From: JAFNAG01 sp050011535
Lineage (GTDB): Bacteria; Acidobacteriota; UBA6911
Assembly: GCA_050011535.1 (NCBI GenBank)
Contig: JBEKIX010000003.1
Span: 1 to 64,000 of the forward strand
Length of the DNA: 64,000 nucleotides
Reading direction: 5' to 3'
Below the pieces are notes generated by a model. That model saw only the letters and a list, made by a program, of their open reading frames with translations, was not told the origin of the DNA and made no database searches. Positions 34,089 through 42,698 of the stretch are shown piece after piece (within the stretch, counting starts at the first letter, position 1; every line of letters begins with the position of its first letter). Made by a program: the position numbers and the translations under genes.

Positions 34089-34979
34089 TCAACTGGCTCG
34101 CTGCGCTTCGAGGACCGGATCGAGGTCGGCAAGCGTGCAGACCCGAAATTTCTTCCGCAAGCGAGCAATGCGATCCGCAAGCGCCGTATGAATGGCGTGT
34201 CCTGCTTTCTCGGCGTAGAGATGGCCGATGATGGGACGGCCGACCAGTGAGACGTCTCCGAGCAGATCGAGCATCTTGTGCCTTACGAACTCATCCGGGA
34301 ACCTCAGTTCCCGGTTTACTATCCCGGATTCGTCCAGCACGATGGCATTTTCCAGAGAGCCGCCGCGGATCAGCCCGCAACGGCGCAGGTACTCCACGTC
34401 CGCAACAAAACCGAAGGTGCGCGCCGGCCCGATCTCGGATCGGTAGGACTCCGGCGTAAGCTCAAGATCGATCCGCTGGCGCCCGATCGCGTTGTGCTCG
34501 AAATTGATGATGTAGGTCGCCTTCGGCGTGGGATGCGGATACACGCCGGCCACTTTGCCGTCCTGGCGCACTTCGATCGGCTCCTGGATGATCAGGTACT
34601 CGCGCAGTTCGCTCTGCTCTTCGATGCCGGCCTTCTCGATCGCATCCATGAAAACCAGTCCGCTTCCGTCCATAATCGGGACTTCCATCGAGTTGAGATC
34701 GAGGTACAGGTTGTCGATGCCCAGGCCGTAAAGCGTCGAAAGCAGATGTTCGACGGTGGAAATCATGACACCCTTTTTCATCAGGGTTGTGGCGTAACTG
34801 ACCCTGGCTACGTGGGCGCGCGTCGCCTCGATTTCAAAATTCCTAAGGTCCGTGCGCCGGAAGAGGATGCCGGTATTTGCCGGCGCGGGAACTAATTCGA
34901 GATGCACCGAGTAGCCGGTATGCAATCCAATGCCGTCGAACTGCAACGGAGTGCGCAGCGTTCGCTGGAATTTGTACAT
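34089..34979 (-). CDS. lpxC: UDP-3-O-acyl-N-acetylglucosamine deacetylase
   Basis: The product has 296 residues. LpxC performs the committed step of lipid A synthesis, in the cytoplasm, with zinc. The first zinc histidine is His78 in STVEHLLSTLYGLGIDNLYLD. The second cluster FVRHKMLDLLGD supplies the other His and Asp about residue 235-240, and the family's GHAIHTAL motif with its general-base His follows. The N-terminus MYKFQRTLRTPLQFDGIGLHTG is typical. It shows that the host makes LPS. The gene is monocistronic between a toxin-antitoxin pair and the trp region. Confidence 0.95.
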   Translation of the reverse strand: MYKFQRTLRTPLQFDGIGLHTGYSVHLELVPAPANTGILFRRTDLRNFEIEATRAHVARVSYATTLMKKGVMISTVEHLLSTLYGLGIDNLYLDLNSMEVPIMDGSGLVFMDAIEKAGIEEQSELREYLIIQEPIEVRQDGKVAGVYPHPTPKATYIINFEHNAIGRQRIDLELTPESYRSEIGPARTFGFVADVEYLRRCGLIRGGSLENAIVLDESGIVNRELRFPDEFVRHKMLDLLGDVSLVGRPIIGHLYAEKAGHAIHTALADRIARLRKKFRVCTLADLDPVLEAQRAS

Positions 34980-35193
34980 GAGAGCGCTTCCTTCCCTGGA
35001 AGGTCCACCGGATCATTGATGCCACTTGAACCGCCATTCAGCGGCAAAATTTAATACCAAGCAACTTTCATGCCGTCTGCCAGCCTTCGCGATTATCTTA
35101 GGTAAATGATTGTATCAGAACAGTTTGTATATGAAACCGTTGCTTCTGTTTTTTGGGGGGAGAGGGACGCTGTTGCATCTCCGACACATCACC

Positions 35194-35281
35194 GAAATTG
35201 GTGACAGTCACCTTTTTTCGCCGCGAGCATCTTGGCGGATTCACCTGAGGAGAACGAAAAGAGGTGACTGTCACCAATTTT
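35194..35281. repeat. REP-like inverted repeat (GACAGTCACC family), copy 3
   Basis: Arms AAATTGGTGACAGTCACC (35195-35212 and onward through TTTTTTCG) and its complement AGAGGTGACTGTCACCAATT (35260-35279) form a stem of about 25 bp. This is the best preserved copy of the family. It lies between lpxC and the trp leader; the 34980-35193 stretch has no recognisable gene. Confidence 0.8.
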
Positions 35282-35368
35282 GCAGACCGGCCACGGAGAG
35301 GCTTGTGCATTAGGCGTTGCCGGACTGGCTTTGCTATGGTAGTAATAGAAGAGGAGTGGCTCGCGAAA

Positions 35369-35458
35369 ATGACGGGGACCAGGTTTTGGGAAACGCATCA
35401 GTGGTACTGGCGCCGGGGAGGTTCAGCCTCCCTGGACTGTTCACTGGATATTTCCTGA
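35369..35458 (+). CDS. trpL: trp operon leader peptide
   Basis: The 29-codon frame starts at ATG 35369 and contains MTGTRFWETHQWYW with Trp codons at 35387, 35402 and 35408, then ends at TGA 35456. GAGGAG lies about 12 bp before the ATG. An in-frame ATG at 35336 would add a fourth Trp but lacks a ribosome binding site. Three Trp in eight residues is far above chance, and the peptide ends next to an antiterminator/terminator pair in front of trpE. That makes it a sensor of charged tRNA-Trp. Found by position and composition; leader peptides share no sequence homology. Confidence 0.88.
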   Translation: MTGTRFWETHQWYWRRGGSASLDCSLDIS

Positions 35459-35526
35459 AACGCCCGCTTTGAATGAATGAGTGGGACCAGGCCGTGAACA
35501 GCCGGACGAAGTTCACGGCTTTTTTA
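35387..35526 (+). promoter_or_regulatory. trp transcription attenuator
   Basis: Three alternative structures can be drawn. A pause-type hairpin pairs GGGAGG with CCTCCC within 35412-35434. The antiterminator pairs CTGTTCAC plus TGG (35437-35447) with CCA and GTGAACAG (35487-35501). The terminator pairs GCCGTGAAC (35491-35499) with GTTCACGGC (35511-35519), followed by T's. The antiterminator and terminator compete for 35494-35499. A ribosome stalled at the Trp codons leaves 35437-35447 free and opens the operon. One that reaches the stop codon at 35456 covers it and lets the terminator form. A weak promoter candidate (TTGCCG at 35317, TAGTAA at 35340) lies upstream. Confidence 0.85.
35491..35526 (+). 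terminator. Rho-independent terminator of the trp leader
   Basis: A perfect 9-bp stem (GCCGTGAAC / GTTCACGGC) with an 11-nt loop is followed directly by six T residues (35520-35525). It sits 66 bp before trpE and acts as the off-state of the attenuator. Confidence 0.92.
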
Positions 35527-35591
35527 TTTGTGACACTGAAAGAGAACCGGCCGAAGCACCTGGAAGTCGCTACAGGGTGGAGAACTGAACG

Positions 35592-37088
35592 ATGATTCGC
35601 CCGTCACTGGAAGAGGTTGCGGTACTCGCAAAACAAGGAAGTGTCATCCCGGTGCACAAGGATATTCTCGGGGATCTGCTGACGCCGGCGGCCGCATTTT
35701 TGCGCGTCGCGCAGGGGCGCAACCGGGTCTTTCTCCTCGAGAGCGTGGAGGGAGGAGAGCGCCTTGCCAGGTATTCGTTCCTCGGGTGGGACCCGTTTCT
35801 TGTCATTCACGGGAAAGGCAACGTCATCGTAACGGAGGAGCTGGGCGAGGTCAGAAGCGAGGAAGGAAAGCCGTACGACCGGATGCGGGAGATTTTGCGC
35901 AAATACCGATCGGTGCCGATGCCCGACATGCCTCCGTTCCTGGCGGGCGGCGTCGGCTATTTCGGATACGATTTCGTGCGCCAATCGGAGCGAATTCCCT
36001 CGCTGGCGATCGATGATCTGGAGCTGGATGACTTTCACATGATGTATTTCTCCACCATTCTGGCTTTCGATCACCTGCGTCACCGGATTCACATTATTGC
36101 CAACGTTCTGAATCCGGAGGGAACCCAAAACCTCGAGGCCAGGTACCGGGACGCCGTGTTGCGCATCGAACAGACCGAGAAACGCCTCACGGTCCCGATC
36201 TCGCTGCCCGCGCCCGCGCCCAGTGCCATGATGCCCGAGGTGTTCTCCAATCTGACGGCGGAGCAGTACTACGCGAACATTGAGAAAGCAAAATCCTATA
36301 TCACCGCGGGCGACATTTTTCAGGTCGTGCTGTCGCAGCGGCTGGCCATGAAGATCTCCTGCGATCCTTTCGACATCTATCGGGCTCTGCGCTTCATCAA
36401 CCCCTCTCCCTACATGATCTTCCTGCGCATGGACAGGCTGTACCTCGTGGGCGCCTCTCCCGAAATGCTCGTGAAGGTGCGCGGACGCCGCGTCGAATAC
36501 GGCCCCATTGCGGGGACGCGTCCCCGGGGCGCGACCCCGGAAGAAGACGATCGACTCGCCTGCGAACTGCGCGCCGACCCCAAGGAGCGTGCCGAGCATG
36601 TCATGCTCGTGGATCTGGGGCGCAACGATCTGGGCCGGGTCTGTGATTACGGTACGGTCAAGGTCACGGACTTGATGCGCGTCGAGAAGTACAGCCATGT
36701 GATGCATCTCGTGAGCAGCGTCGAGGGACGGTTGCGCGAGGACCTGGACTGTCTCCATGCCTTGGAGGCATGTCTTCCCGCGGGCACCGTCTCGGGTGCT
36801 CCCAAGGTGCGTGCCATGGAGATCATCGAGGAACTTGAGCCATGCCGCAGAGGGGTCTACGGCGGCGCGGTCGGCTACGCCGATTTCTCCGGCAACCTGG
36901 ATACATGCATCGCTCTGCGGACCCTGGTGATCCGGGACGGAACAGCCTATGTCCAGGCTGGGGGAGGGATCGTGGCGGACTCCCAACCTGTTCGAGAGCG
37001 CGAGGAATCCCTGAACAAGGCTCGCGCCCTTCTCCGCGCCGTCGACTTCGCGCACCAGGGGCTGCGTCAGGGGGCGGACCGGCCATGA
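35592..37088 (+). CDS. trpE: Anthranilate synthase component I
   Basis: The product has 498 residues. TrpE converts chorismate and ammonia (from TrpG) to anthranilate. The N-terminal regulatory part has VFLLESVEGGERLARYSFLG, where the LLES-type element forms the tryptophan feedback site. The C-terminal chorismate-binding domain has GDIFQVVLSQRL, PSPYMIFLRMDRLYLVGASPEMLVK, GPIAGTRPRG, EHVMLVDLGRNDLGRVCDYGTV and AGTVSGAPKVRAMEII. It is the first structural gene after the attenuator and overlaps trpG by ATGA. Confidence 0.97.
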   Translation: MIRPSLEEVAVLAKQGSVIPVHKDILGDLLTPAAAFLRVAQGRNRVFLLESVEGGERLARYSFLGWDPFLVIHGKGNVIVTEELGEVRSEEGKPYDRMREILRKYRSVPMPDMPPFLAGGVGYFGYDFVRQSERIPSLAIDDLELDDFHMMYFSTILAFDHLRHRIHIIANVLNPEGTQNLEARYRDAVLRIEQTEKRLTVPISLPAPAPSAMMPEVFSNLTAEQYYANIEKAKSYITAGDIFQVVLSQRLAMKISCDPFDIYRALRFINPSPYMIFLRMDRLYLVGASPEMLVKVRGRRVEYGPIAGTRPRGATPEEDDRLACELRADPKERAEHVMLVDLGRNDLGRVCDYGTVKVTDLMRVEKYSHVMHLVSSVEGRLREDLDCLHALEACLPAGTVSGAPKVRAMEIIEELEPCRRGVYGGAVGYADFSGNLDTCIALRTLVIRDGTAYVQAGGGIVADSQPVREREESLNKARALLRAVDFAHQGLRQGADRP

Positions 37089-37711
37089 TTCTTGTCATCG
37101 ACAATTATGATTCCTTTACCTTTAATCTGGTCCAGTATCTGGGCGAGCTGGGAGAGGATCTTAAGGTCGTGCGCAATGATGCCATCGGGCTGGCCGGAAT
37201 CGAAGCTCTCGCCCCGGAGGCCATCGTTATATCACCCGGCCCCGGCCGGCCCGAAAATTCCGGGATCATCGTGGACGCGATCCGCAGGTTTTCCGGCAGG
37301 GTTCCCATCCTCGGAGTCTGTCTCGGCCATCAGGCGATCGGAGCGGCCTTCGGCGGGCGCATCGTGCCTGCGCCAGTCCTCATGCACGGCAAGACCAGCG
37401 AGATCCTTCATGACGGGAGGACGATTTTCAGCGGCCTGCCAAACCCGTTTCAGGGCACACGCTATCACTCGCTCATTGTCGCTTCCCGGGATCTGCCTGA
37501 TTGCCTTGAGATCTCCGCACGCACCGCCGACGACATCATCATGGGGTTGCGGCATCGGATGTATTCCGTCGAAGGGGTCCAGTTCCATCCTGAATCGATT
37601 CTGACCGACGAGGGAATGAAACTCCTGCGGAACTTCGTGTCACGGGCAAAGGGTGACAGACCCAACAAATCACGCTGCTCGGAACCGCTTGAAACGAGGT
37701 ATCTTCGATGA
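37085..37711 (+). CDS. trpG: Anthranilate synthase component II (glutamine amidotransferase)
   Basis: The ATG at 37085 overlaps the trpE stop and gives 208 residues starting MILVIDNYDSFTFNLVQYLG. The class-I GATase triad is present: nucleophile Cys in GVCLGHQAIG, and His/Glu in EGVQFHPESI. The motifs SPGPGRPENSGI and TRYHSLIV confirm the TrpG/PabA family. The same protein could also serve PabB for folate synthesis; no pabB is nearby. It supplies ammonia to TrpE. Confidence 0.96.
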   Translation: MILVIDNYDSFTFNLVQYLGELGEDLKVVRNDAIGLAGIEALAPEAIVISPGPGRPENSGIIVDAIRRFSGRVPILGVCLGHQAIGAAFGGRIVPAPVLMHGKTSEILHDGRTIFSGLPNPFQGTRYHSLIVASRDLPDCLEISARTADDIIMGLRHRMYSVEGVQFHPESILTDEGMKLLRNFVSRAKGDRPNKSRCSEPLETRYLR

Positions 37712-38538
37712 CATCCGTTGCCGTGAAATACAGCCTGCCGCCGGAACTCAGAGGAACGATTCTCGAACAGATTGTGACGGCCAGAATTCCGGAGATCGCG
37801 AGCGCGCAGAACAAATTTCCCGCGGAATCGATCCAGCTGGCGCTCGCAAGGGCGCCCCAAGTCCGGTCGCTCAAGGGTAGCCTGAAGCGCCGGCCGGGAA
37901 TCATTGCGGAAATCAAGAAGGCTTCCCCGTCCGCCGGCATAATTCGGCAGGACTTTGACTCCCTGCGCATTGCGGAAGAATATGAGCGGGCAGGGGCCGC
38001 GGCGATCTCTGTCGTAACGGAAGCAAACTTCTTTCAGGGCGAGCTGGAAACCCTCGCATCTTTGCGTTGGCACACGGAGGTGCCGCTGTTGCGCAAGGAC
38101 TTCATCGTGGATCCGTATCAGATCCTGGAGGCGCGCCACGCCGGCGCCGACGCCGTGCTCTTGATTGCCGCGCTCCTGGACGAAGCGCGGCTCAGCGACT
38201 TGCGCAGCTATGCCGAGGAACTGGGCATGGATGCTCTCGTCGAAGTGCACTCCGAGGAGGAGTTGGAACGCGCGGTCCAGGCGGGATCCACGCTGATCGG
38301 AGTGAACAGCCGCGATTTGAAAAGCTTCGAGATTTCTCTCGATGTCTGCCGGCGTCTGGCAGCTCATTTCCCTCGCGAAGTGATCGCGGTGGCGGAAAGC
38401 GGCTTGCGCACCCCCGCGGATGTCGCTGCCATGGCGGGGCTCGGCTATCGGGGCTTCCTCATCGGCGAAACTCTGATGCGTGCGGCCTCGCCGGGCGAGG
38501 CGCTGGCGGGCTTTGTGTCGGCCCTGACGAGAAAATGA
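37708..38538 (+). CDS. trpC: Indole-3-glycerol phosphate synthase
   Basis: The product has 276 residues and overlaps the trpG stop by four bases. The (beta/alpha)8-barrel signature motifs are IAEIKKASPSAGIIRQDF (catalytic Lys), YERAGAAAISVVTEANFFQGELE, VPLLRKDFIVDPYQILEARHAGADAVLLI, EVHSEEELERA, IGVNSRDLKSF and AVAESGLRTPADV. It follows trpG directly, where trpD is often found; trpD is absent from the operon. Confidence 0.96.
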   Translation: MTSVAVKYSLPPELRGTILEQIVTARIPEIASAQNKFPAESIQLALARAPQVRSLKGSLKRRPGIIAEIKKASPSAGIIRQDFDSLRIAEEYERAGAAAISVVTEANFFQGELETLASLRWHTEVPLLRKDFIVDPYQILEARHAGADAVLLIAALLDEARLSDLRSYAEELGMDALVEVHSEEELERAVQAGSTLIGVNSRDLKSFEISLDVCRRLAAHFPREVIAVAESGLRTPADVAAMAGLGYRGFLIGETLMRAASPGEALAGFVSALTRK

Positions 38539-38603
38539 GAACTGTGATTCATAAATTCGTCACTGTATTTATGGAATCGTGTACTTAGGTCGAGGTCTGA
38601 TCT

Positions 38604-39230
38604 GTGAGGGTAAGAGTCAAGGTCTGCGGAATCACGAACCATGAGGATGCCGTGATGGCGCTCGATCTGGGCGCCGACGCACTCGGGTTTAATTTCTTTC
38701 CCCCGAGCCCGCGTTTTATCGATTCCGCAGCCGCTCGCGAAATCATCCGCCGCCTGCCGCCATTTGCCACGACTGTGGGTGTGTTCGTGAACGTCCCCGA
38801 TCCGTGTGCAGTGGAAAGGACCGCACGAGGCGCCGGCGTGCAGGTCATTCAGCTGCATGGAGACGAATCGGCCGAATACTGCGGCAATCTGGGAGCGTGG
38901 CCTCTGATCAAGGCCGTGGGCGTTGGCTTGAATTGGGATCCCACGCTCCTCGATAATTTCTCTGTGCGGACGATTCTGTTGGATGTGAAGGACGATCAGC
39001 GGTTCGGCGGCACCGGGCAGGCCATCGACTGGTCGCTCTTGCGCTGCTTGCCAGCAGGGAAAAGATTCATTCTGGCGGGAGGGCTCAGCCCGGTCAATGT
39101 GACGGAGGCGATTCGCGTCGTGCGGCCCTATGGTGTGGATGTCTGCAGCGGCGTCGAGAGTCGCCCCGGGAAAAAAGATCCCGGCAAGCTGGCAGCCTTC
39201 ATGGACGAGGTTCTTCATGCAACAAAGTAA
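38604..39230 (+). CDS. trpF: Phosphoribosylanthranilate isomerase
   Basis: The product has 208 residues with a GTG start at 38604 and GAGG upstream. The catalytic Cys lies in the N-terminal VKVCGITNHEDA. FNFFPPSPRFI, VGVFVNVPDP, VQLHGDES-like (VIQLHGDESAEY), FILAGGLSPVNVTEAI and the ending VDVCSGVESRPGKKDP are diagnostic, with Asp in VDVCSGVE. It converts phosphoribosylanthranilate to CdRP. It is 65 bp from trpC and overlaps trpB by 14 bp. Confidence 0.96.
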   Translation: MRVRVKVCGITNHEDAVMALDLGADALGFNFFPPSPRFIDSAAAREIIRRLPPFATTVGVFVNVPDPCAVERTARGAGVQVIQLHGDESAEYCGNLGAWPLIKAVGVGLNWDPTLLDNFSVRTILLDVKDDQRFGGTGQAIDWSLLRCLPAGKRFILAGGLSPVNVTEAIRVVRPYGVDVCSGVESRPGKKDPGKLAAFMDEVLHATK

Positions 39231-40443
39231 TTCCAGTCCAGAGTATTCCGAGCTTCCGGACGAACGCGGTCACTTCGGTCCTTATGGAGGAAGGTTTGTT
39301 CCCGAAACCTTGATGGATCCGCTGTTGGAGCTGGAGGCAGCCTTCCGGGACGCGCTTCAGGATTCATCATTTCAGTCGGAGCTGGCAGACCTGTTGCACA
39401 ACTACTCCGGCCGTCCGACGCCCCTCACGCGCGCCCGCCGGCTGGAAAGCCATCTTGGACGCTGCCGCATCTACCTCAAACGCGAGGATCTCAATCATAC
39501 CGGGGCGCACAAGATCAACAACGCCCTGGGTCAGATTCTGCTGGCGCGCCGCATGGGCAAGACACGCATCATTGCGGAAACGGGTGCGGGGCAACACGGG
39601 GTGGCGACTGCGACCGTCGCCGCACTCTTCGGCATGGAGTGCGAAATCTACATGGGAACCGAAGACATGCGCAGACAAGCGCTCAACGTGTTTCGCATGC
39701 GCCTGCTGGGTGCCAAAGTCACCCCGGTCGATGCGGGCAGCCGCACACTGAAGGACGCGATCAACCAGGCGATGCGCGATTGGGTGACCAACGTCCGGCA
39801 CACTCATTACCTGCTCGGGTCCGTCCTGGGAGCCCATCCCTACCCCTGGATGGTGCGCGAATTCCAATCCGTGATCGGAAAGGAAACGCGCACTCAGATC
39901 CTGGCGCTTGAGAAACGCCTGCCGGATCTTCTGGTCGCCTGCGTGGGCGGCGGGAGCAACGCCATCGGGTTGTTCCATCACTTTCTAGCTGACCGGTCGG
40001 TGCGCATGATCGGCGTCGAAGCCGGCGGACGCGGCAGCGCGCTCGGTGACCACGCAGCCCGCTTTATGGGCGGCAAAGAAGGCGTGCTCCAGGGCACCCG
40101 GAGTTTCGTGCTGCAGGATGAGGACGGACAGATTGCCGGCACTCACTCCGTTTCGGCAGGCCTTGACTATCCGGCGGTCGGACCCGAGCATTCGTACCTG
40201 CACGACCAAGGGCGAGTGGAGTACACGTCAGCCTCGGACCAGGAGGCGCTGGAAGCGTTTCAGCTGCTGAGCCGGCTTGAAGGGATCATACCGGCGCTCG
40301 AGAGCGCGCACGCCGTTGCAGAAATGGTTCGTCGCGCGCCGGAATTGAATCGGGACACGCTGGTCGTGATCAATCTTTCCGGCCGCGGCGACAAGGATGT
40401 CAATCAGGTGTCCGAAATGCTTGGCGAATCCCCGGGAAGCTGA
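39217..40443 (+). CDS. trpB: Tryptophan synthase beta chain
   Basis: The ATG at 39217 gives 408 residues (MQQSNSSPEYSELPDERGHFGPYGGRFVPE). The PLP lysine is in HTGAHKINNALGQILLARRMG. The tail phosphate-binding loop GGGSNAIGLFHHF and motifs ETGAGQHGVATATVAALFGMECEIYMG and SHSVSAGLDYPAVGPEHSYL-like (TGTHSVSAGLDYPAVGPEHS) identify TrpB1. It partners with TrpA, encoded 66 bp downstream. It catalyses indole plus serine to tryptophan. Confidence 0.97.
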   Translation: MQQSNSSPEYSELPDERGHFGPYGGRFVPETLMDPLLELEAAFRDALQDSSFQSELADLLHNYSGRPTPLTRARRLESHLGRCRIYLKREDLNHTGAHKINNALGQILLARRMGKTRIIAETGAGQHGVATATVAALFGMECEIYMGTEDMRRQALNVFRMRLLGAKVTPVDAGSRTLKDAINQAMRDWVTNVRHTHYLLGSVLGAHPYPWMVREFQSVIGKETRTQILALEKRLPDLLVACVGGGSNAIGLFHHFLADRSVRMIGVEAGGRGSALGDHAARFMGGKEGVLQGTRSFVLQDEDGQIAGTHSVSAGLDYPAVGPEHSYLHDQGRVEYTSASDQEALEAFQLLSRLEGIIPALESAHAVAEMVRRAPELNRDTLVVINLSGRGDKDVNQVSEMLGESPGS

Positions 40444-40509
40444 ACCTTCGAGGGCTGGTACTGTGGTTCGTAAATACAGCAACGGATTTCACGGATAGCG
40501 AGACACGAG

Positions 40510-41301
40510 ATGGCGCGTGCGATAGAGACGACTTTTGCGCAATTGAACCGGCGGCGAGAGAAGGCTTTCATCCCCTTCATCACCGCGGGCGATCCGGACC
40601 TGGAAACCACGGTGCGCCTGGTTCCCGAACTCGAGCGCGCCGGATCCGACATAGTAGAACTGGGAATCCCGTTCTCGGATCCGGTCGCCGATGGACCGAC
40701 CATTCAACGCTCTTCGGAACGGGCGCTGCGCAACGGCTACCGGCTCGGTGATTATCTTGAGGCAGTGAAGACCATCCGGCGCGAAAGCTCGATCCCCCTG
40801 GTCCTCTTCAGCTATTTCAACCCGATCCTGCAATACGGGTTGGAAGAATTGGCGCACGATGCCCGCGCGGCGGGTATGGACGGGGTTCTCGTGACCGACA
40901 TGACGCCGGAGGAGGGAACCGAATACTGCGCGTGTCTCGGCCGCCACGGTCTGGATGCTATTTTCCTGGCTGCGCCCACAAGCAGTGATGAGAGGATCGG
41001 AAAGATCGTCGAGTGTTGCCGGGGATTCGTTTATGTGGTTTCGCGCACGGGCGTCACCGGAGCGAATGCGCAGCTCTCGGAATCCGTGCTTCCCACGGTG
41101 CAGCGCGTGCGCGCGCACACGCATCTTCCCATTGCGGTCGGCTTCGGCATCTCGCAGCCGGAACAGGTGCGCGCGGTATGGGAAGTTGCCGACGGCGCCG
41201 TCGTCGGCAGCGCGATCGTGGCCGAAATGGAAAAGCGCACGGGCGCGCGTGATTTTGTTTCCCGCATTGGGGCATTTTGCCGCCGGCTGAACGGGAAGTA
41301 A
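40510..41301 (+). CDS. trpA: Tryptophan synthase alpha chain
   Basis: The product has 263 residues. Catalytic Glu and Asp are in ELGIPFSDPVADGPTIQ. The motifs KAFIPFITAGDPDLETT, MDGVLVTDMTPEEG, FLAAPTSSDERI, GFVYVVSRTGVTGA and AVGFGISQPEQV are those of TrpA. It ends the trp operon and converges with rho, whose 3' end is only 15 bp away. Confidence 0.97.
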   Translation: MARAIETTFAQLNRRREKAFIPFITAGDPDLETTVRLVPELERAGSDIVELGIPFSDPVADGPTIQRSSERALRNGYRLGDYLEAVKTIRRESSIPLVLFSYFNPILQYGLEELAHDARAAGMDGVLVTDMTPEEGTEYCACLGRHGLDAIFLAAPTSSDERIGKIVECCRGFVYVVSRTGVTGANAQLSESVLPTVQRVRAHTHLPIAVGFGISQPEQVRAVWEVADGAVVGSAIVAEMEKRTGARDFVSRIGAFCRRLNGK

Positions 41302-41316
41302 TTCTCGGACAGGCTC

Positions 41317-42654
41317 CTACCCTCCGGAGAGGGCTCCGAGGAAGTCGGCGTTACTCTTGGTCTTCGAGAGTTTTTCGAGCAGGAGTTCCATGCTCTCGGT
41401 GACGGAGAGCGGATTCAGAACTTTGCGCAGGATCCAGATCCGATTCAAATCTGTAGACGGAAGTAGCAGCTCTTCCTTGCGGGTGCCGGACTTATTGATG
41501 TCGATGGCAGGGAAGACACGACGGTCGACCAGCTTCCGGTCCAGATGCAGCTCCATGTTGCCCGTTCCCTTGAATTCTTCAAATATGACGTCGTCCATGC
41601 GGCTACCGGTGTCGATCAGGGCAGTCGCGATGATGGTCAGGCTGCCGCCCTCTTCGATGTTGCGCGCCGCTCCAAAGAAGCGCTTGGGGCGCTGCAGAGC
41701 GTTACTGTCGACGCCGCCGGACAGCACCTTTCCGCTGGGAGGGACGATGGTGTTGTAGGCACGGGCGAGGCGCGTGATGCTGTCGAGCAGGATCACGACG
41801 TCGCGTTTGTGCTCAACGAAGCGCTTGGCCTTCTCGAGCACCATTTCCGCCACCTGAACATGGCGCGAGGCGGGCTCATCAAAGGTGGAACTGATCACCT
41901 CGCCTTTGACCGAACGCTGCATGTCGGTCACTTCTTCAGGGCGTTCATCGATCAGGAGCACGATGAGAACGACGTCGGGGTGATTCCTGGAAATCGAATT
42001 GGCGATTGACTGCAGCAGCATGGTTTTGCCGGTGCGTGGAGGGGAGACGATCAGGCCGCGCTGGCCTTTTCCTACGGGCGCCAGCATGTCCATCACGCGT
42101 CCCGAGAGGTTGTCGGTCGAGGTCTCCAACTTGAACGCCTCATGCGGATAAAGCGGGGTCAGGTTATCGAAGAAAATCTTGTCCTTGGCCGCATCGGGGT
42201 GCTCGAAATTCACGGCTTCGACCTTGATCAAGGCGAAGTATCGCTCACCGTCCTTGGGAGGCCGGATCTGGCCTGAAATCGTGTCTCCCGTTCTCAAGTC
42301 GAACTTGCGGATCTGGGAAGGGGAAACGTAGATGTCGTCCGGCCCCGGCAAGTAGTTGTAATCCGGGGCACGAAGGAAACCGAATCCCTCGGGCAGGCAC
42401 TCCAGGACCCCTTCGGAGAAGATCAATCCGCTCTGCTCGGTCTGCGCCTTCAGGATCTGGAAAATCAGCTCCTGCTTGCGCATTCCGGTATAGCCGGGAA
42501 CGTTAAGGTCCTTGGCTACCTGCGTCAGCGCGGAAATGTTCATCTCTTTCAGTTCGCGAATATTGAGATGGTCATTTTCCTTTTCTTTCTCGCGGCCGTT
42601 TTCCCGGCCGTTGGCATTGTTGACATGATTGCGACGTTGCGTCGTCTCAGGCAT
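41317..42654 (-). CDS. rho: Transcription termination factor Rho
   Basis: The product has 445 residues. A basic, Asn/Glu-rich N-terminal extension (RRNHVNNANGRENGREKEKE) precedes the Rho N-domain (NIRELKEMNISALTQVAKDL) and the OB-fold (GVLECLPEGFGFLRAPDYNYLPGPDDIYVSPSQIR). The ATPase has P-loop PPRTGKTMLLQ, Q-loop region QRPKRFFGAARNIEEGGSLTI and R-loop GTGNMELHLDRKL. The 30-residue extension is a mild lineage feature. The gene ends the tig-clpP-clpX-lon-engB-rho series, 44 bp after engB. Confidence 0.97.
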   Translation of the reverse strand: MPETTQRRNHVNNANGRENGREKEKENDHLNIRELKEMNISALTQVAKDLNVPGYTGMRKQELIFQILKAQTEQSGLIFSEGVLECLPEGFGFLRAPDYNYLPGPDDIYVSPSQIRKFDLRTGDTISGQIRPPKDGERYFALIKVEAVNFEHPDAAKDKIFFDNLTPLYPHEAFKLETSTDNLSGRVMDMLAPVGKGQRGLIVSPPRTGKTMLLQSIANSISRNHPDVVLIVLLIDERPEEVTDMQRSVKGEVISSTFDEPASRHVQVAEMVLEKAKRFVEHKRDVVILLDSITRLARAYNTIVPPSGKVLSGGVDSNALQRPKRFFGAARNIEEGGSLTIIATALIDTGSRMDDVIFEEFKGTGNMELHLDRKLVDRRVFPAIDINKSGTRKEELLLPSTDLNRIWILRKVLNPLSVTESMELLLEKLSKTKSNADFLGALSGG

Positions 42655-42698
42655 AACTACCCTCCAGGGGGGAGAGGCTCCGGTAGGTTAAGGTTCAG

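Noticed and set aside
35604..37055. A 483-codon open frame antisense to trpE
   Set aside because: trpE on the other strand has all family motifs; the antisense frame is a composition shadow.
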